The translations under genes were made by a program, and so were the position numbers. Below are positions 53,915 to 63,169 of a DNA stretch of 64,000 nt, piece after piece. Within the stretch, counting starts at the first letter, position 1. The number at the start of each line of letters is the position of its first letter. Source of the stretch: an uncultured Prevotella sp. GTDB lineage: Bacteria; Bacteroidota; Bacteroidia; Bacteroidales; Bacteroidaceae. The stretch covers positions 1-64,000 of the forward strand of contig ONKL01000015.1 in the NCBI GenBank assembly GCA_900318395.1. Reading direction: 5' to 3'. Under the pieces are notes generated by a model, which was not told the DNA's origin, searched no databases, and worked only from the letters and a program-made list of their open reading frames with translations.

Positions 53915-54777
53915 AAGATTCGTCCCACTAAGCGGAAACTCAAGACAGGGAACACCTTGATCCTGCTGACTATACTGAGGACATCGTCGAGCTCTTCGCC
54001 GACCTTATCTGGTTTCAGCTCTTCACCGTTGACCATGACTTTCGGACTTCCCCAGAACTGTACGCCCAAGTCAAACTGGCAACCTATGCGTTTACGAGGC
54101 ACAGCACGTCCGAAGCCCAATCCCAGATAAGGACGGAAGCCTGACACTCTGATACGGGCATCAATATTTCCATTCTCATCAGGCGCAATGAAATAATCGC
54201 CTAAGACGAGTCCTATGGGCTGCAAGTTATTCCTTTCAACAACCTCCTGAGCATCAGGATTCTCCATGGCATTATTCCATGCAGTAACAGGCATGAGACT
54301 GCCTTCATGACGATTATGGATGTCAACGACTGTTCCAGTACCCAGATGGAAGCCTGTTGTCAGATGGAAATTGCTGCTGTGAGGGAAGGGATAATAGTCT
54401 ATCAAGAGATGTCCAGCTGTCAGTTTCGGCTTAATATGCATTGACATGGCCTCGGGCATCTCCATGGGTACCTGCTCGTCCTCTGAAAGCACCTCATTCA
54501 GTTCTTGGGCGTACTTTGCAATATCTCCGGGTTCCCAATTCTGGATTCTGGAACCTAAATGAAGATTGGAGCGCAACTTGAGAATCGGCCACAAGTTAAC
54601 ACCAGCCCTCAGTCCGAAATAAGGGGTTAAAACAGTAGAGACGTTAATGCCAAGAGCTGTTGTCCCGACACTAACGCCTATACCCAAATGATTGAAAATC
54701 AATTGGTCTTCTTCCTGTGCAGAGGCAGGAGTCAGGCTCATACCTAAGAAGGCGAATATGACCAATAGTTTTTTCAT
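53911..54777 (-). CDS. Outer-membrane beta-barrel protein
   Basis: 288 residues. Signal peptide (1-20, cleavage ASA-QE), then amphipathic beta strands (LGIGVSVGTTALGINVSTVLTPYFGLRAGVN) and C-terminal aromatic ending RLVGRIF. Resembles PorT/OmpW-like small barrels of Bacteroidetes. No specific function. 9 bases downstream of asnS. Confidence 0.75.
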   Translation of the reverse strand: MKKLLVIFAFLGMSLTPASAQEEDQLIFNHLGIGVSVGTTALGINVSTVLTPYFGLRAGVNLWPILKLRSNLHLGSRIQNWEPGDIAKYAQELNEVLSEDEQVPMEMPEAMSMHIKPKLTAGHLLIDYYPFPHSSNFHLTTGFHLGTGTVVDIHNRHEGSLMPVTAWNNAMENPDAQEVVERNNLQPIGLVLGDYFIAPDENGNIDARIRVSGFRPYLGLGFGRAVPRKRIGCQFDLGVQFWGSPKVMVNGEELKPDKVGEELDDVLSIVSRIKVFPVLSFRLVGRIF

Positions 54778-54786
54778 CTCTTCGCT

Positions 54787-56226
54787 TTAGAACTCTGCTG
54801 ATTTGGGGGTACGTGGGAATGGAATCACGTCACGGATGTTCTGCATACCTGTTACGAACAGGATAAGACGCTCGAAACCAAGACCGAAACCAGCATGAGG
54901 ACAAGAGCCCCATTTGCGTGTATCGATATACCACCAGAGGTGGGTCTGATCCATCTCACGGCGATTGATCTCGCCCATCAACTTATCATAGCTCTCCTCA
55001 CGGACACTACCACCGATAATCTCGCCAATCTGTGGGAAGAGTACATCAGTGCCCTGCATCGTAGGACCAGGAGCAACAGCACCCTTATAACCTACAGAAC
55101 CGCCATCAGCAGTATCCTCATTCTGCTTCATATAGAACGACTTGAAAGCACGCGGATAGTCAGTCATGATGACTGGCTTCTTAAAGTGTTCCTCGACGAG
55201 ATAACGCTCATGCTCAGAAGCGAGGTCATCACCCCAGTTGCAGGGGAACTCAAACTTCTTGCCATTCTTGATAGCCTCCTGAAGGATATTGATGCCCTCA
55301 GTGTAAGGCAGGCGAACGAAGGTGTCCTTCAAAACGCCTTCCAGACGAGCGATCAAAGTCTTGTCGATCATCTGATTCAGGAAAGCGAGGTCATCCTTGC
55401 AGTTGTCAAGTGCCCAACGAACACAGTACTTAATGAAGTCCTCTTCGAGATCCATCAGCTCTTCCTGATCCAGGAAAGCGACCTCGGGCTCAACCATCCA
55501 GAACTCTGCCAGGTGACGAGGCGTATTTGAGTTCTCTGCGCGGAATGTAGGACCAAAGGTATAGATAGCACCCAGTGCAGTGGCGCCAAGCTCGCCCTCA
55601 AGCTGTCCTGATACCGTCAGCGATGTCTGCTCTCCAAAGAAATCATCATCGTAGATAATCTTTCCCTGTTCGTCCTTCTTCAGGTCGTAGAGGTTCTTGG
55701 TAGTTACCTGGAACATGTTTCCTGCTCCCTCGCAGTCGCTGGCTGTTATCAGCGGTGTGTGGAAGTAGAAGAATCCGTGCTCATGGAAGTAGGTATGTAT
55801 AGCCATGGCCATGTTGTGACGGATACGCATCACAGCTCCAAAGGTATTGGTACGCAGACGCATGTGGGCATTCTTACGCATCACCTCGAAACTCTGGCCC
55901 TTCTTCTGCATAGGATAGGTATTATCGCAGAGACCATAGATCTCAATAGCGGTAGCCTGGATCTCACTGCTCTGGCCAGCCCCCTGGCTCTCTACCAAGG
56001 TCCCTTCTGCACTGATGCAAGCACCTGTGGTGATCTGCTTCAGCATCTCCTCATCAAACTTACTCGGATCGACTACCACCTGTACGTTCTTAATCGTCGA
56101 ACCATCATTCAGAGCGATAAAGTCTACGGCTTTTGAGCTGCGATGCGTGCGCACCCAGCCTTTTACGCAAACGGCTTTACCGTATTCTGTGCTTTGCAGC
56201 ACATCGATAATCTTTGTACGTTTCAT
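54787..56226 (-). CDS. asnS: Asparagine--tRNA ligase
   Basis: 479 residues. N-terminal OB-fold for tRNA anticodon ([25 protein letters not shown]), class II catalytic core with motif 2 ([21 protein letters not shown]) and motif 3 ([22 protein letters not shown]). The substrate-specific loop fits AsnRS rather than AspRS. Complete. Confidence 0.95.
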   Translation of the reverse strand: MKRTKIIDVLQSTEYGKAVCVKGWVRTHRSSKAVDFIALNDGSTIKNVQVVVDPSKFDEEMLKQITTGACISAEGTLVESQGAGQSSEIQATAIEIYGLCDNTYPMQKKGQSFEVMRKNAHMRLRTNTFGAVMRIRHNMAMAIHTYFHEHGFFYFHTPLITASDCEGAGNMFQVTTKNLYDLKKDEQGKIIYDDDFFGEQTSLTVSGQLEGELGATALGAIYTFGPTFRAENSNTPRHLAEFWMVEPEVAFLDQEELMDLEEDFIKYCVRWALDNCKDDLAFLNQMIDKTLIARLEGVLKDTFVRLPYTEGINILQEAIKNGKKFEFPCNWGDDLASEHERYLVEEHFKKPVIMTDYPRAFKSFYMKQNEDTADGGSVGYKGAVAPGPTMQGTDVLFPQIGEIIGGSVREESYDKLMGEINRREMDQTHLWWYIDTRKWGSCPHAGFGLGFERLILFVTGMQNIRDVIPFPRTPKSAEF

Positions 56227-56240
56227 TTTTATCTTATATT

Positions 56241-56268
56241 TCTAGGAATACCTAGGACAACCTAGGAT
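56241..56268. repeat. CCTAGGA word repeat
   Basis: Three near-copies of CTAGGA(A/C) with CCTAGGACAACCTAGGA, filling the gap between the asnS start and the pseudouridine synthase stop. Confidence 0.6.
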
Positions 56269-56270
56269 GT

Positions 56271-57617
56271 TTACTCGTAAGCACCCATGCGCAGACGATC
56301 TACTTCCTCCTCAGTGAGGTAGCGCCAGTCGCCACGCTTCAGGTTCTTCTTGGTGAGTCCAGCAAACTGCACGCGATCGAGTTTCTGCACACGATAGCCC
56401 AGAGCCTCGAAGATACGGCGAACGATACGGTTCTTGCCGCTGTGGATCTCAATGCCCACCTGCTTCTTGTCCGTAGGATGAGCATACTGCACATCGTCGG
56501 CTTTGATTTCACCATCTTCGAGCTGTATGCCCTCCGTAATCTGCTGCAGGTCGTGAGCAGTTACATTCTTATCGAGGTATACATGATAGATCTTCTTCTT
56601 CAGATACTTCGGATGTGTGAGCTTAGAAGCCAGATCACCATCGTTAGTAAGAAGGAGCACGCCAGTGGTGTTGCGGTCCAAACGACCTACAGGGTAGATA
56701 CGCTCAGGACAAGCGTTCTTCACAAGATCCATCACCGTCTTACGCTGCTGGGGATCATCGCTGGTAGTCACATAATCCTTGGGCTTGTTCAACAGCACAT
56801 ATACCTTCTTTTCGATGACAACAGGCTGATCGTGGAACTTCACCTCGTCTGTACGAAGCACCTTGGTACCCAGTTCGGTAACGACCTCACCATTCACTGT
56901 CACAACACCTGCCTGGATGAACTCATCAGCCTCGCGACGGCTGCAGATACCAGCATTGGCAAGGAACTTATTCAGGCGAAGCGGCTCATTGGGATCGATG
57001 TTTACCTCCTTATACTCAATACGCTTCTTCATGGAGTACTTGGCATTGGGATCATAGTCGGCAGTACGCTGACGTGGAGCCTTCTTATAAGGAGCAGCTC
57101 CATAAGGTTTGCCATAGCCACCCTGCTGGGGACGCTGACCATAGCCACCCTGCTGAGGACGCTGACCATAGCCGCCACCCTGAGGACGCTGACCATAACC
57201 ACCTCCCTGAGGACGCTGACCATAGCCGCCACCCTGAGGACGCTGACCATAACCGCCACCCTGAGGACGCTGACCATAGCCGCCACCCTGAGGACGCTGG
57301 CCATAACCGCCACCCTGAGGACGCTGACCATAGCCACCCTGCTGAGGACGCTGGCCATAGTTTCCACCTGTATTATAATTATTACGTGGACGATAACCGC
57401 CATGCTGCTGAGGCGTGCTGCTGCTCTGTAAACCTGCACCAAAACCCTCAGGACGGAAACCTCCCTCGTCATTGTTGCTGCGATAGTTCGGACGCTCATA
57501 GGCTGGACGCTGTCCGGTGTGAATACGTGGACGTGGTGAACGTCCTGGACGGAACTCTTTCTGGAAACCGTCTTGTGAAGTCTCTTCCTGCTTCTTCTCG
57601 TTGTTCTCGAAATCCAT
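56271..57617 (-). CDS. RsuA/RluB-type rRNA pseudouridine synthase with repetitive N-terminal tail
   Basis: 448 residues. Catalytic half (~205-445): S4 domain (LRLNKFLANAGICSRREADEFI), then the synthase core with the catalytic aspartate in YPVGRLDRNTTGVLLLTNDGDLA and GKNRIVRRIFEALGYRV. It makes pseudouridine in 23S or 16S rRNA. The first ~190 residues are disordered and Q/G/R/P-rich, with nine tandem copies of a 9-residue GYGQRPQGG-type unit (57128-57360), possibly an RNA-binding RGG-like tail. Bacteroidetes homologues often have such tails but repeat number differs. Confidence 0.9.
   Translation of the reverse strand: MDFENNEKKQEETSQDGFQKEFRPGRSPRPRIHTGQRPAYERPNYRSNNDEGGFRPEGFGAGLQSSSTPQQHGGYRPRNNYNTGGNYGQRPQQGGYGQRPQGGGYGQRPQGGGYGQRPQGGGYGQRPQGGGYGQRPQGGGYGQRPQGGGYGQRPQQGGYGQRPQQGGYGKPYGAAPYKKAPRQRTADYDPNAKYSMKKRIEYKEVNIDPNEPLRLNKFLANAGICSRREADEFIQAGVVTVNGEVVTELGTKVLRTDEVKFHDQPVVIEKKVYVLLNKPKDYVTTSDDPQQRKTVMDLVKNACPERIYPVGRLDRNTTGVLLLTNDGDLASKLTHPKYLKKKIYHVYLDKNVTAHDLQQITEGIQLEDGEIKADDVQYAHPTDKKQVGIEIHSGKNRIVRRIFEALGYRVQKLDRVQFAGLTKKNLKRGDWRYLTEEEVDRLRMGAYE
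57128..57360. repeat. 27-bp tandem repeat, nine units, coding
   Basis: Each unit contains GGACGCTG(A/G)CCATA on the plus strand and encodes QRPQ(G/Q)GGYG-like residues. Units alternate between GCC and ACC variants, consistent with repeated duplication of unit pairs. Confidence 0.85.
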
Positions 57618-57669
57618 TGTCTTGTCTGTTTTTAATTGTAATTACTTATTTATTTGATGGTATGGTTGG

Positions 57670-59016
57670 TCAAATACCAGTATATGTAGCTGGCGTAATG
57701 GCACGGAGCTCCTCCTTCACCTCTTCACTGACCTCAAGGGTCTCAATGAAGTTACGGATCTTCTCACCCGTCAGCTTCTCATTTGTTCGTGTTAATGCCT
57801 TCAGTGTCTCGTAAGGATTAGGATAAGCCTCACGGCGAAGGATGGTCTGGATGGCCTCAGCCACTACAGCCCAAGTGTTCTCAAGATCCTCCTGCAGCTT
57901 CTCCTCGTTAAGGATAAGCTTGCGAAGTCCTTTCAGCGTACTCTGGAACGCAATCAAAGCATGCCCCATAGGCACACCGACATTACGGAGTACGGTAGAG
58001 TCTGTCAGGTCGCGCTGCAGACGGCTGACAGGCAGTTTTGCTGCCAGGAACTGCAGAATGGCATTAGCCATACCGAGGTTACCCTCCGAATTCTCGTAGT
58101 CGATAGGGTTCACCTTATGTGGCATGGCACTCGATCCTACCTCGCCTGCCTTAATCTTCTGTTTGAAGTAATCCATAGAGATATACATCCAGAAGTCACG
58201 ATCGAGATCGATGATAATCGTATTGATGCGGCGCATGGCGTCAAAGATGGCACCCAGCCAGTCATAGTTGGATATCTGCGTCGTATACTGTTCGCGCTCC
58301 AATCCCAGTTTCTCACTGACGAAGCTATTTCCAAACTCACGCCAGTCATACTGGGGGTAAGCCACATGATGGGCATTAAAGTTACCCGTTGCCCCTCCGA
58401 ACTTCGCTGTCACTGGCGTCTCTTTCAGTGAACGCAACTGTTCCTCCAGACGATATACATACACCATAATCTCTTTACCCAAGCGAGTGGGAGAAGCAGG
58501 CTGTCCATGCGTCTTTGCCAGCATCGGAATATTCTTCCACTGCTCAGCATAATCGTTCAGTTGCTCTATCAACTCTTCGAGGAGCGGATAATACACCTGC
58601 TCAAGAGCCTCTTTAATGGAAAGGGGCACACTGGTATTGTTGATGTCCTGTGAGGTCAGACCGAAATGGATAAACTCCTTGTAACCTTCGAAGCCTCCCA
58701 TTTCATCGAGTTTCTCCTTGATAAAATACTCCACGGCCTTGACATCGTGGTTAGTAACCTTCTCGATGTCTTTTACCCGCTGGGCATCAGCGGGAGTAAA
58801 CGCGCGGTAAATGTCACGGAGCTGGTCGAACAGTGAATGGTTGATCTGTTGTAGTTGAGGCAATGGCAGTTCGCACAATGTGATGAAATATTCTATTTCC
58901 ACACGTACTCTATACCTGATCAATGCATATTCAGAGAAATACTCTGCTAGCGGTTCTGTCTTACTCCTGTAACGGCCATCAATAGGCGAGATGGCTGTCA
59001 GCATACTTAAATCCAT
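57670..59016 (-). CDS. purB: Adenylosuccinate lyase
   Basis: 448 residues. Fumarase/aspartase superfamily signature SSAMPHKVNPIDYENSEGN around residues 290-310, with the catalytic serine in the flexible loop; TKTHGQPAS-like motif AKTHGQPASPTRLGKE and TSQDINNT. Two steps in purine synthesis: SAICAR to AICAR and adenylosuccinate to AMP. Complete, stand-alone. Confidence 0.95.
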   Translation of the reverse strand: MDLSMLTAISPIDGRYRSKTEPLAEYFSEYALIRYRVRVEIEYFITLCELPLPQLQQINHSLFDQLRDIYRAFTPADAQRVKDIEKVTNHDVKAVEYFIKEKLDEMGGFEGYKEFIHFGLTSQDINNTSVPLSIKEALEQVYYPLLEELIEQLNDYAEQWKNIPMLAKTHGQPASPTRLGKEIMVYVYRLEEQLRSLKETPVTAKFGGATGNFNAHHVAYPQYDWREFGNSFVSEKLGLEREQYTTQISNYDWLGAIFDAMRRINTIIIDLDRDFWMYISMDYFKQKIKAGEVGSSAMPHKVNPIDYENSEGNLGMANAILQFLAAKLPVSRLQRDLTDSTVLRNVGVPMGHALIAFQSTLKGLRKLILNEEKLQEDLENTWAVVAEAIQTILRREAYPNPYETLKALTRTNEKLTGEKIRNFIETLEVSEEVKEELRAITPATYTGI

Positions 59017-59123
59017 GTCTTAAAATAAATAGTCCTAATATCGATAATTATCTTCTTTCCTAAAAACTCTTCTAACTCAAATCCGCAACCTCAACGGCTG
59101 CGGAAGAGTCTCTTTTGTGTTGT

Positions 59124-59197
59124 GGGCGCTGAGGGATTCGAACCCCCGACCCTCTGCTTGTAAGGCAGATGCTCTAAACCAGCTGAGCTAAGCGCCC
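59124..59197 (-). tRNA. tRNA-Val (TAC anticodon), copy 1
   Basis: Acceptor arms GGGCGCT/AGCGCCC, anticodon loop CTTACAA giving TAC, T loop GGTTCGAATCC. 74 bases, CCA not encoded. Identical to the copy at 61153-61226. Confidence 0.95.
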
Positions 59198-59212
59198 TTT
59201 CATTTGCGTCTG

Positions 59213-59242
59213 CAAAGGTAAGACAAAAAAATGAAACTGCAA
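59213..59242 (-). promoter_or_regulatory. Promoter of tRNA-Val copy 1
   Basis: On the minus strand TTG (59240-59242), 19 bases, TACCTTTG (59213-59220). The TTG lies inside the stem of the terminator of the upstream gene. Confidence 0.7.
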
Positions 59243-59270
59243 AATTTCAACGAAGAAATTTTGCAGTTTC
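59226..59270 (-). terminator. Terminator of the paaK-ACT operon
   Basis: Perfect 16-bp stem GAAACTGCAAAATTTC and complement (59233-59248 / 59255-59270), 6-base loop, followed on the minus strand by ATTTTTTTG. Starts 7 bases after the ACT gene stop. Confidence 0.85.
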
Positions 59271-59277
59271 TATCAAA

Positions 59278-59703
59278 TTAAAGCTGATAAAGCTCGTTTG
59301 CCGACATCAATTCAACCTTTTTCTCTGCTAAGATCTTCTCACAAGCATCGAGATCCGACGGACGGATGATGACATGAGCCACATCTCCGTTAGCAAAAGA
59401 GTACATATACTCGATGAAAACGCCGTTGTCAGATAGATGTCTCAGCACCACTGCCAGTGAACCACTCGTATTGGGGCACACGAAACCGATTACATCAGTA
59501 ATCTTCACGGCAAAGTGAGCCTCTTTCAACACCTGATATGCCTTATCAGGATCAGAAACGATACAACGCAGGATGCCGAAGTCACTGTTGTCGGCAATAC
59601 TCATTGCGGAAAGGTTGATACCTGCTGCTCCAAGGGCATCAGTAACCTCTGTCAGTCTTCCAGACTTGTTCTCAAGGAAAATGGATAGCTGTTTTGTTTT
59701 CAT
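59278..59703 (-). CDS. ACT-domain protein
   Basis: 141 residues made of two ACT repeats (KQLSIFLENKSGRLTEVTDALGAAGINLSAMSIAD; FVCPNTSGSLAVVLRHLSDNGVFIEYMYSFA). ACT domains bind amino acids for regulation. Downstream of the phenylacetate-CoA ligase by 24 bases; the pair is conserved in Bacteroidetes and suggests sensing of aromatic or branched amino acids. Confidence 0.87.
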   Translation of the reverse strand: MKTKQLSIFLENKSGRLTEVTDALGAAGINLSAMSIADNSDFGILRCIVSDPDKAYQVLKEAHFAVKITDVIGFVCPNTSGSLAVVLRHLSDNGVFIEYMYSFANGDVAHVIIRPSDLDACEKILAEKKVELMSANELYQL

Positions 59704-59727
59704 ATGCTTATAGTTTTTATCACCTTA

Positions 59728-61026
59728 TTATATATTACGTTTGTCAATCACACGTTTGGCCTTGCCTTCGGAACGCTCAATGCCCTTAGGCTCCACAAGC
59801 TTCACCTTGAAGCCCAGACCGATGACACTGCGAAGTTCTGCTTCGAGCTTTCTCTGCAGGCCTACCATCGTCGACATGTCGTCTGTGAAGTACTCTTCCT
59901 TCACCTCAACCTTCAATTCGCTGGTATCAGTGTTGTTCACACGGTCTACAGTCAACAGGAAGTGGGGCTCATACTCAGGCAGCTTCAGGATCACATCCTC
60001 AATCTGTGACGGGAAGACATTCACACCACGGATAATCAACATATCATCACAACGGCCCAGAATACGATCCATACGTACCAACGTACGTCCGCAGGCACAC
60101 TTATCGTAATGCAGAGCTGTCAGGTCATGCGTACGATAGCGTAACAGCGGCATACCCTCTTTCGTCAAATGGGTGAAAGTCAGTTCTCCGAATGAGCCCT
60201 CAGGCAACGGCTCGCCTGTATTCGGATCCAGAATCTCCGGATAGAAATAGTCCTCATTAAGGTGTGTTCCGTTCTGGCACTCGCACTCATAACCTACACC
60301 AGGACCTGCAATCTCACTCAGACCATAGATATCATAAGCCTTGATGCCAAGCGACTCTTCCAGTTTCACACGCATCTTCTCCGTCCAAGGCTCTGCACCG
60401 AAGACACCGACCTTCAACTTGAACTCACTACGTGGCCACTCGCACTCCTTCATCGCTTCGCCCAAGAACATGGCATACGACGGGGTACAGCAGAGAATCG
60501 TAGTACCAAAGTCGTGCATCAGCGTCATCTGTTTCTGTGTATTTCCTGAAGAAATGGGGATAACCGAAGCACCGATATTCGTAGCACCGTCATGAGCACC
60601 AAGACCTCCAGTAAACAGTCCGTAGCCATAAGCCACTTGGAAGATATCCTCTTTGGTAGCGCCATAAGCCGTGAATGCGCGGGAAATAGCCTCCGACCAC
60701 ATGGCCAGGTCCTTACGGGTATAAAGCACCACCACTGGTTTGCCCGTCGTACCACTGGATGCGTGGATACGTACAATCTGACTCATGGGCACTGCTGCCA
60801 GTCCGAAAGGATAGTTATCACGGAGATCCAGCTTATTGGTAAATGGTAACTTCACGATATCATCAATACTCTTGATATCGCCAGGTTCCAATCCCATCTC
60901 CTGGAACTTCGCCCTATAGAAGGGGGTGTTATAATACACATAATGCGCCATCTTGACGAGACGCTGGCTCTGGATCTCACGAAGTTGCTCGCGGTCCATG
61001 CACTCGATACTTTGATTCCAAATCAT
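59728..61026 (-). CDS. Phenylacetate--CoA ligase
   Basis: 432 residues, PaaK family of the adenylate-forming enzymes: phosphate loop ASSGTTGKPVV (near 90), YGLSEIAGPGVGYEC, motif ending RYRTHDLT and a C-terminal domain with ILGRCDDMLIIRGVNVFPSQIE. Activates phenylacetate or indoleacetate-type acids to CoA thioesters. In anaerobic Bacteroidetes it likely acts in reversible aromatic acid/amino acid metabolism with 2-oxoacid ferredoxin oxidoreductases rather than the aerobic paa pathway. Confidence 0.9.
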   Translation of the reverse strand: MIWNQSIECMDREQLREIQSQRLVKMAHYVYYNTPFYRAKFQEMGLEPGDIKSIDDIVKLPFTNKLDLRDNYPFGLAAVPMSQIVRIHASSGTTGKPVVVLYTRKDLAMWSEAISRAFTAYGATKEDIFQVAYGYGLFTGGLGAHDGATNIGASVIPISSGNTQKQMTLMHDFGTTILCCTPSYAMFLGEAMKECEWPRSEFKLKVGVFGAEPWTEKMRVKLEESLGIKAYDIYGLSEIAGPGVGYECECQNGTHLNEDYFYPEILDPNTGEPLPEGSFGELTFTHLTKEGMPLLRYRTHDLTALHYDKCACGRTLVRMDRILGRCDDMLIIRGVNVFPSQIEDVILKLPEYEPHFLLTVDRVNNTDTSELKVEVKEEYFTDDMSTMVGLQRKLEAELRSVIGLGFKVKLVEPKGIERSEGKAKRVIDKRNI

Positions 61027-61072
61027 TGTCTTTATATTTAGTTGTTTTGTTGATAATCAACATTTCAGCGTA

Positions 61073-61102
61073 CAAAGGTAAGCAAAAAAAATGATTATAC
61101 AA
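61073..61102 (-). promoter_or_regulatory. Promoter of the phenylacetate-CoA ligase operon
   Basis: On the minus strand TTG (61100-61102), 19 bases, TACCTTTG (61073-61080), 46 bases before the ATG. Confidence 0.75.
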
Positions 61103-61111
61103 CAGAAAAGG

Positions 61112-61143
61112 CAAAAAAAATAGGATGTGAATCTTCACATCCT
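61112..61143 (-). terminator. Terminator of tRNA-Val copy 2
   Basis: AGGATGTGAA/TTCACATCCT hairpin followed on the minus strand by ATTTTTTTT. Directly precedes the paaK promoter. Confidence 0.8.
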
Positions 61144-61152
61144 TATTGTTGT

Positions 61153-61226
61153 GGGCGCTGAGGGATTCGAACCCCCGACCCTCTGCTTGTAAGGCAGATG
61201 CTCTAAACCAGCTGAGCTAAGCGCCC
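61153..61226 (-). tRNA. tRNA-Val (TAC anticodon), copy 2
   Basis: Sequence identical to 59124-59197 over all 74 bases. The two genes flank the paaK-ACT operon in direct orientation. Confidence 0.95.
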
Positions 61227-61246
61227 TTAGTTTTTCTAAGCGGGTG

Positions 61247-61254
61247 CAAAGGTA
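61247..61254 (-). promoter_or_regulatory. -7 box of tRNA-Val copy 2
   Basis: TACCTTTG on the minus strand, 20 bases before the tRNA. No TTG at the usual spacing. Confidence 0.55.
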
Positions 61255-61321
61255 AGGCTTTCTGACGACATAAGAAAATATTCTGGCAAAAATCTTTCAA
61301 TTAATAACACTTTTTAACCTT

Positions 61322-63169
61322 TCAGCCCAATAACTGTTCTATATCCCCTTGTGGTAGGATACAGAGAATGGCTTTCCCATCGGGGGTATAATTGACATTT
61401 GAACAAGAGAACAGTTCGTTGATAATGCATTCCATCTCCTCATTATTCAGAATCTGACCATAAGGGATAGCAGCACTGCGAGCCAGACTCAATGCCACCT
61501 GAGAGTTCAGCGACTCGATGGGATTCTGGGCATCGGTGACCATCTGACGAATCAGTTGCACAGGGTCAAGACCTTCGATACCCGCAGGAACGCCATTGAT
61601 GGCAAAAGTGTGCCCACCAAGGTCACTCAGATCGAATCCGATGTCAGCCATATCTGTCATCACTTGTTCTAAGATCACTGCATCAGAGGGTGAAAAGGTG
61701 ACAGTCTCAGGGAACAGCAGTTTCTGGGTATTGGCCGTATGATTATTCAGATCCTTGATATATCGTTCATAACGGATACGGATATCTGCACGATGCTGAT
61801 CGATGATCATCAGACCTGATTTTACTGCAGTCATCAGATATTTGCCTTTATACTGATAGTGGGCAGGCGATTTCTCAGAGAGAATCTCCGTAGGCGACTG
61901 TGGCTGTGGCGACACTTGCTCTTCATCGAAGAACGATTGCTGTGTGGCTTCGCGCTGGGGTGTCAGTCCTTCGTAAAGCGATTCCCATGCCGGATCCGTG
62001 GTATTGGAAACTCGCGAGTTCTTTGAGAATGCGGAACTTCCTGAGGTACCGGCATTCTTAAAGGGATTATAATCCGGGTTATACTGTACACGGGGAGCCG
62101 CAATATCGTCATGACTAGGATCGAATACAGGGATCTCAGGACGTCCCTGAGTATCGAACTCGATGGTAGGAACTTCACAGAATTTCCCAATGGCATCACG
62201 CACTGAGGCAGAGAGGATCTGCCAGATAGCCTGTTCGTTCTCAAACTTGATTTCAGTCTTCGTGGGGTGGATATTCACATCAATCTCCGAAGGCTCCACT
62301 TCGAAATAGAGGAAATAAGGTATCTGCATGCCCTCAGGAATCAGCCTGTCATAGGCTGAAATCACTGCCTTATGGAAATAGGGATGCTTCATAAAGCGCC
62401 CATTCACGAAGAAATAGTCTTGCCCACTCTTCTTTCTGGCACCTTCGGGCTTACTGACGAAGCCCTTGATCGTACACATGGCAGTCTGCACCTCTACAGG
62501 CAACAGATCCTGATGATACTGTTTGCCAAAGACATCGGCAATACGCTGACGCAGCGTTCCTGGGCGCAAGTTCATCAGTTCTGTACCATTATGATGCAAG
62601 GTAAAGTGAATATCAGGATAGACGAGAACAATCCGTTCGTAGGCTGTCAGGATATTACTCAGCTCCGTGACGTTCGTCTTCAGGAATTTCCTTCGTGCAG
62701 GTACGTTGAAGAACAGATTCTCCACTTTGAAGTTACTGCCCACAGGACAAGATACAGGCTCCTGAGAGAGCACCTTCGATCCTGCAATCATCAGTTGCGT
62801 ACCTATCTCATCTTCCTCACGGCGGGTCTGCAACTCCACCTGCGACACGGCTGCAATAGAGGCCAACGCCTCGCCGCGAAAGCCCATCGTGTGGAGGGCA
62901 AAGAGATCAGCGGCCTCTTTGATTTTCGAGGTGGCATGACGCTCGAAAGAGAGACGAGCATCTGTCTCCGACATGCCTTTACCGTCATCAATCACCTGAA
63001 TAGAGGTCCTACCCGCATCTACCACCAGCACATGGATGGTCTTGGCTCCTGCATCTACAGAATTTTCCACCAGCTCCTTGATAACAGAGGCCGGACGTTG
63101 TATCACCTCTCCAGCAGCTATCTGGTTGGCGACACTATCAGGAAGAAGACGGATCAGATCACTCATCAA
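61322..63169 (-). CDS. mutL: DNA mismatch repair protein MutL
   Basis: 615 residues. N-terminal GHKL ATPase with [34 protein letters not shown] and [13 protein letters not shown], then the C-terminal dimerisation/endonuclease domain. The endonuclease metal motif DQHA(x)2E(x)4E is only partly kept: [12 protein letters not shown] lacks the first glutamate. That may mean a weak or lost nicking activity or lineage-specific variation. Start ATG at 63169 or 63166; overlaps the upstream OstA-like gene by 11 or 8 bases. Confidence 0.93.
   Translation of the reverse strand: MMSDLIRLLPDSVANQIAAGEVIQRPASVIKELVENSVDAGAKTIHVLVVDAGRTSIQVIDDGKGMSETDARLSFERHATSKIKEAADLFALHTMGFRGEALASIAAVSQVELQTRREEDEIGTQLMIAGSKVLSQEPVSCPVGSNFKVENLFFNVPARRKFLKTNVTELSNILTAYERIVLVYPDIHFTLHHNGTELMNLRPGTLRQRIADVFGKQYHQDLLPVEVQTAMCTIKGFVSKPEGARKKSGQDYFFVNGRFMKHPYFHKAVISAYDRLIPEGMQIPYFLYFEVEPSEIDVNIHPTKTEIKFENEQAIWQILSASVRDAIGKFCEVPTIEFDTQGRPEIPVFDPSHDDIAAPRVQYNPDYNPFKNAGTSGSSAFSKNSRVSNTTDPAWESLYEGLTPQREATQQSFFDEEQVSPQPQSPTEILSEKSPAHYQYKGKYLMTAVKSGLMIIDQHRADIRIRYERYIKDLNNHTANTQKLLFPETVTFSPSDAVILEQVMTDMADIGFDLSDLGGHTFAINGVPAGIEGLDPVQLIRQMVTDAQNPIESLNSQVALSLARSAAIPYGQILNNEEMECIINELFSCSNVNYTPDGKAILCILPQGDIEQLLG

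Noticed and set aside
57128-57360. CRISPR-like spacing of repeats
   Set aside because: Units are contiguous and coding, with no spacers; no cas genes in the window.
57074-57814. Plus-strand frame with HPEDADHS repeats
   Set aside because: Reverse reading of the 27-bp repeats in the pseudouridine synthase gene.
59124-61226. tRNA-Val pair as integration borders of an island
   Set aside because: The enclosed genes are ordinary metabolic genes, no integrase is present, and each tRNA is complete with its own promoter.
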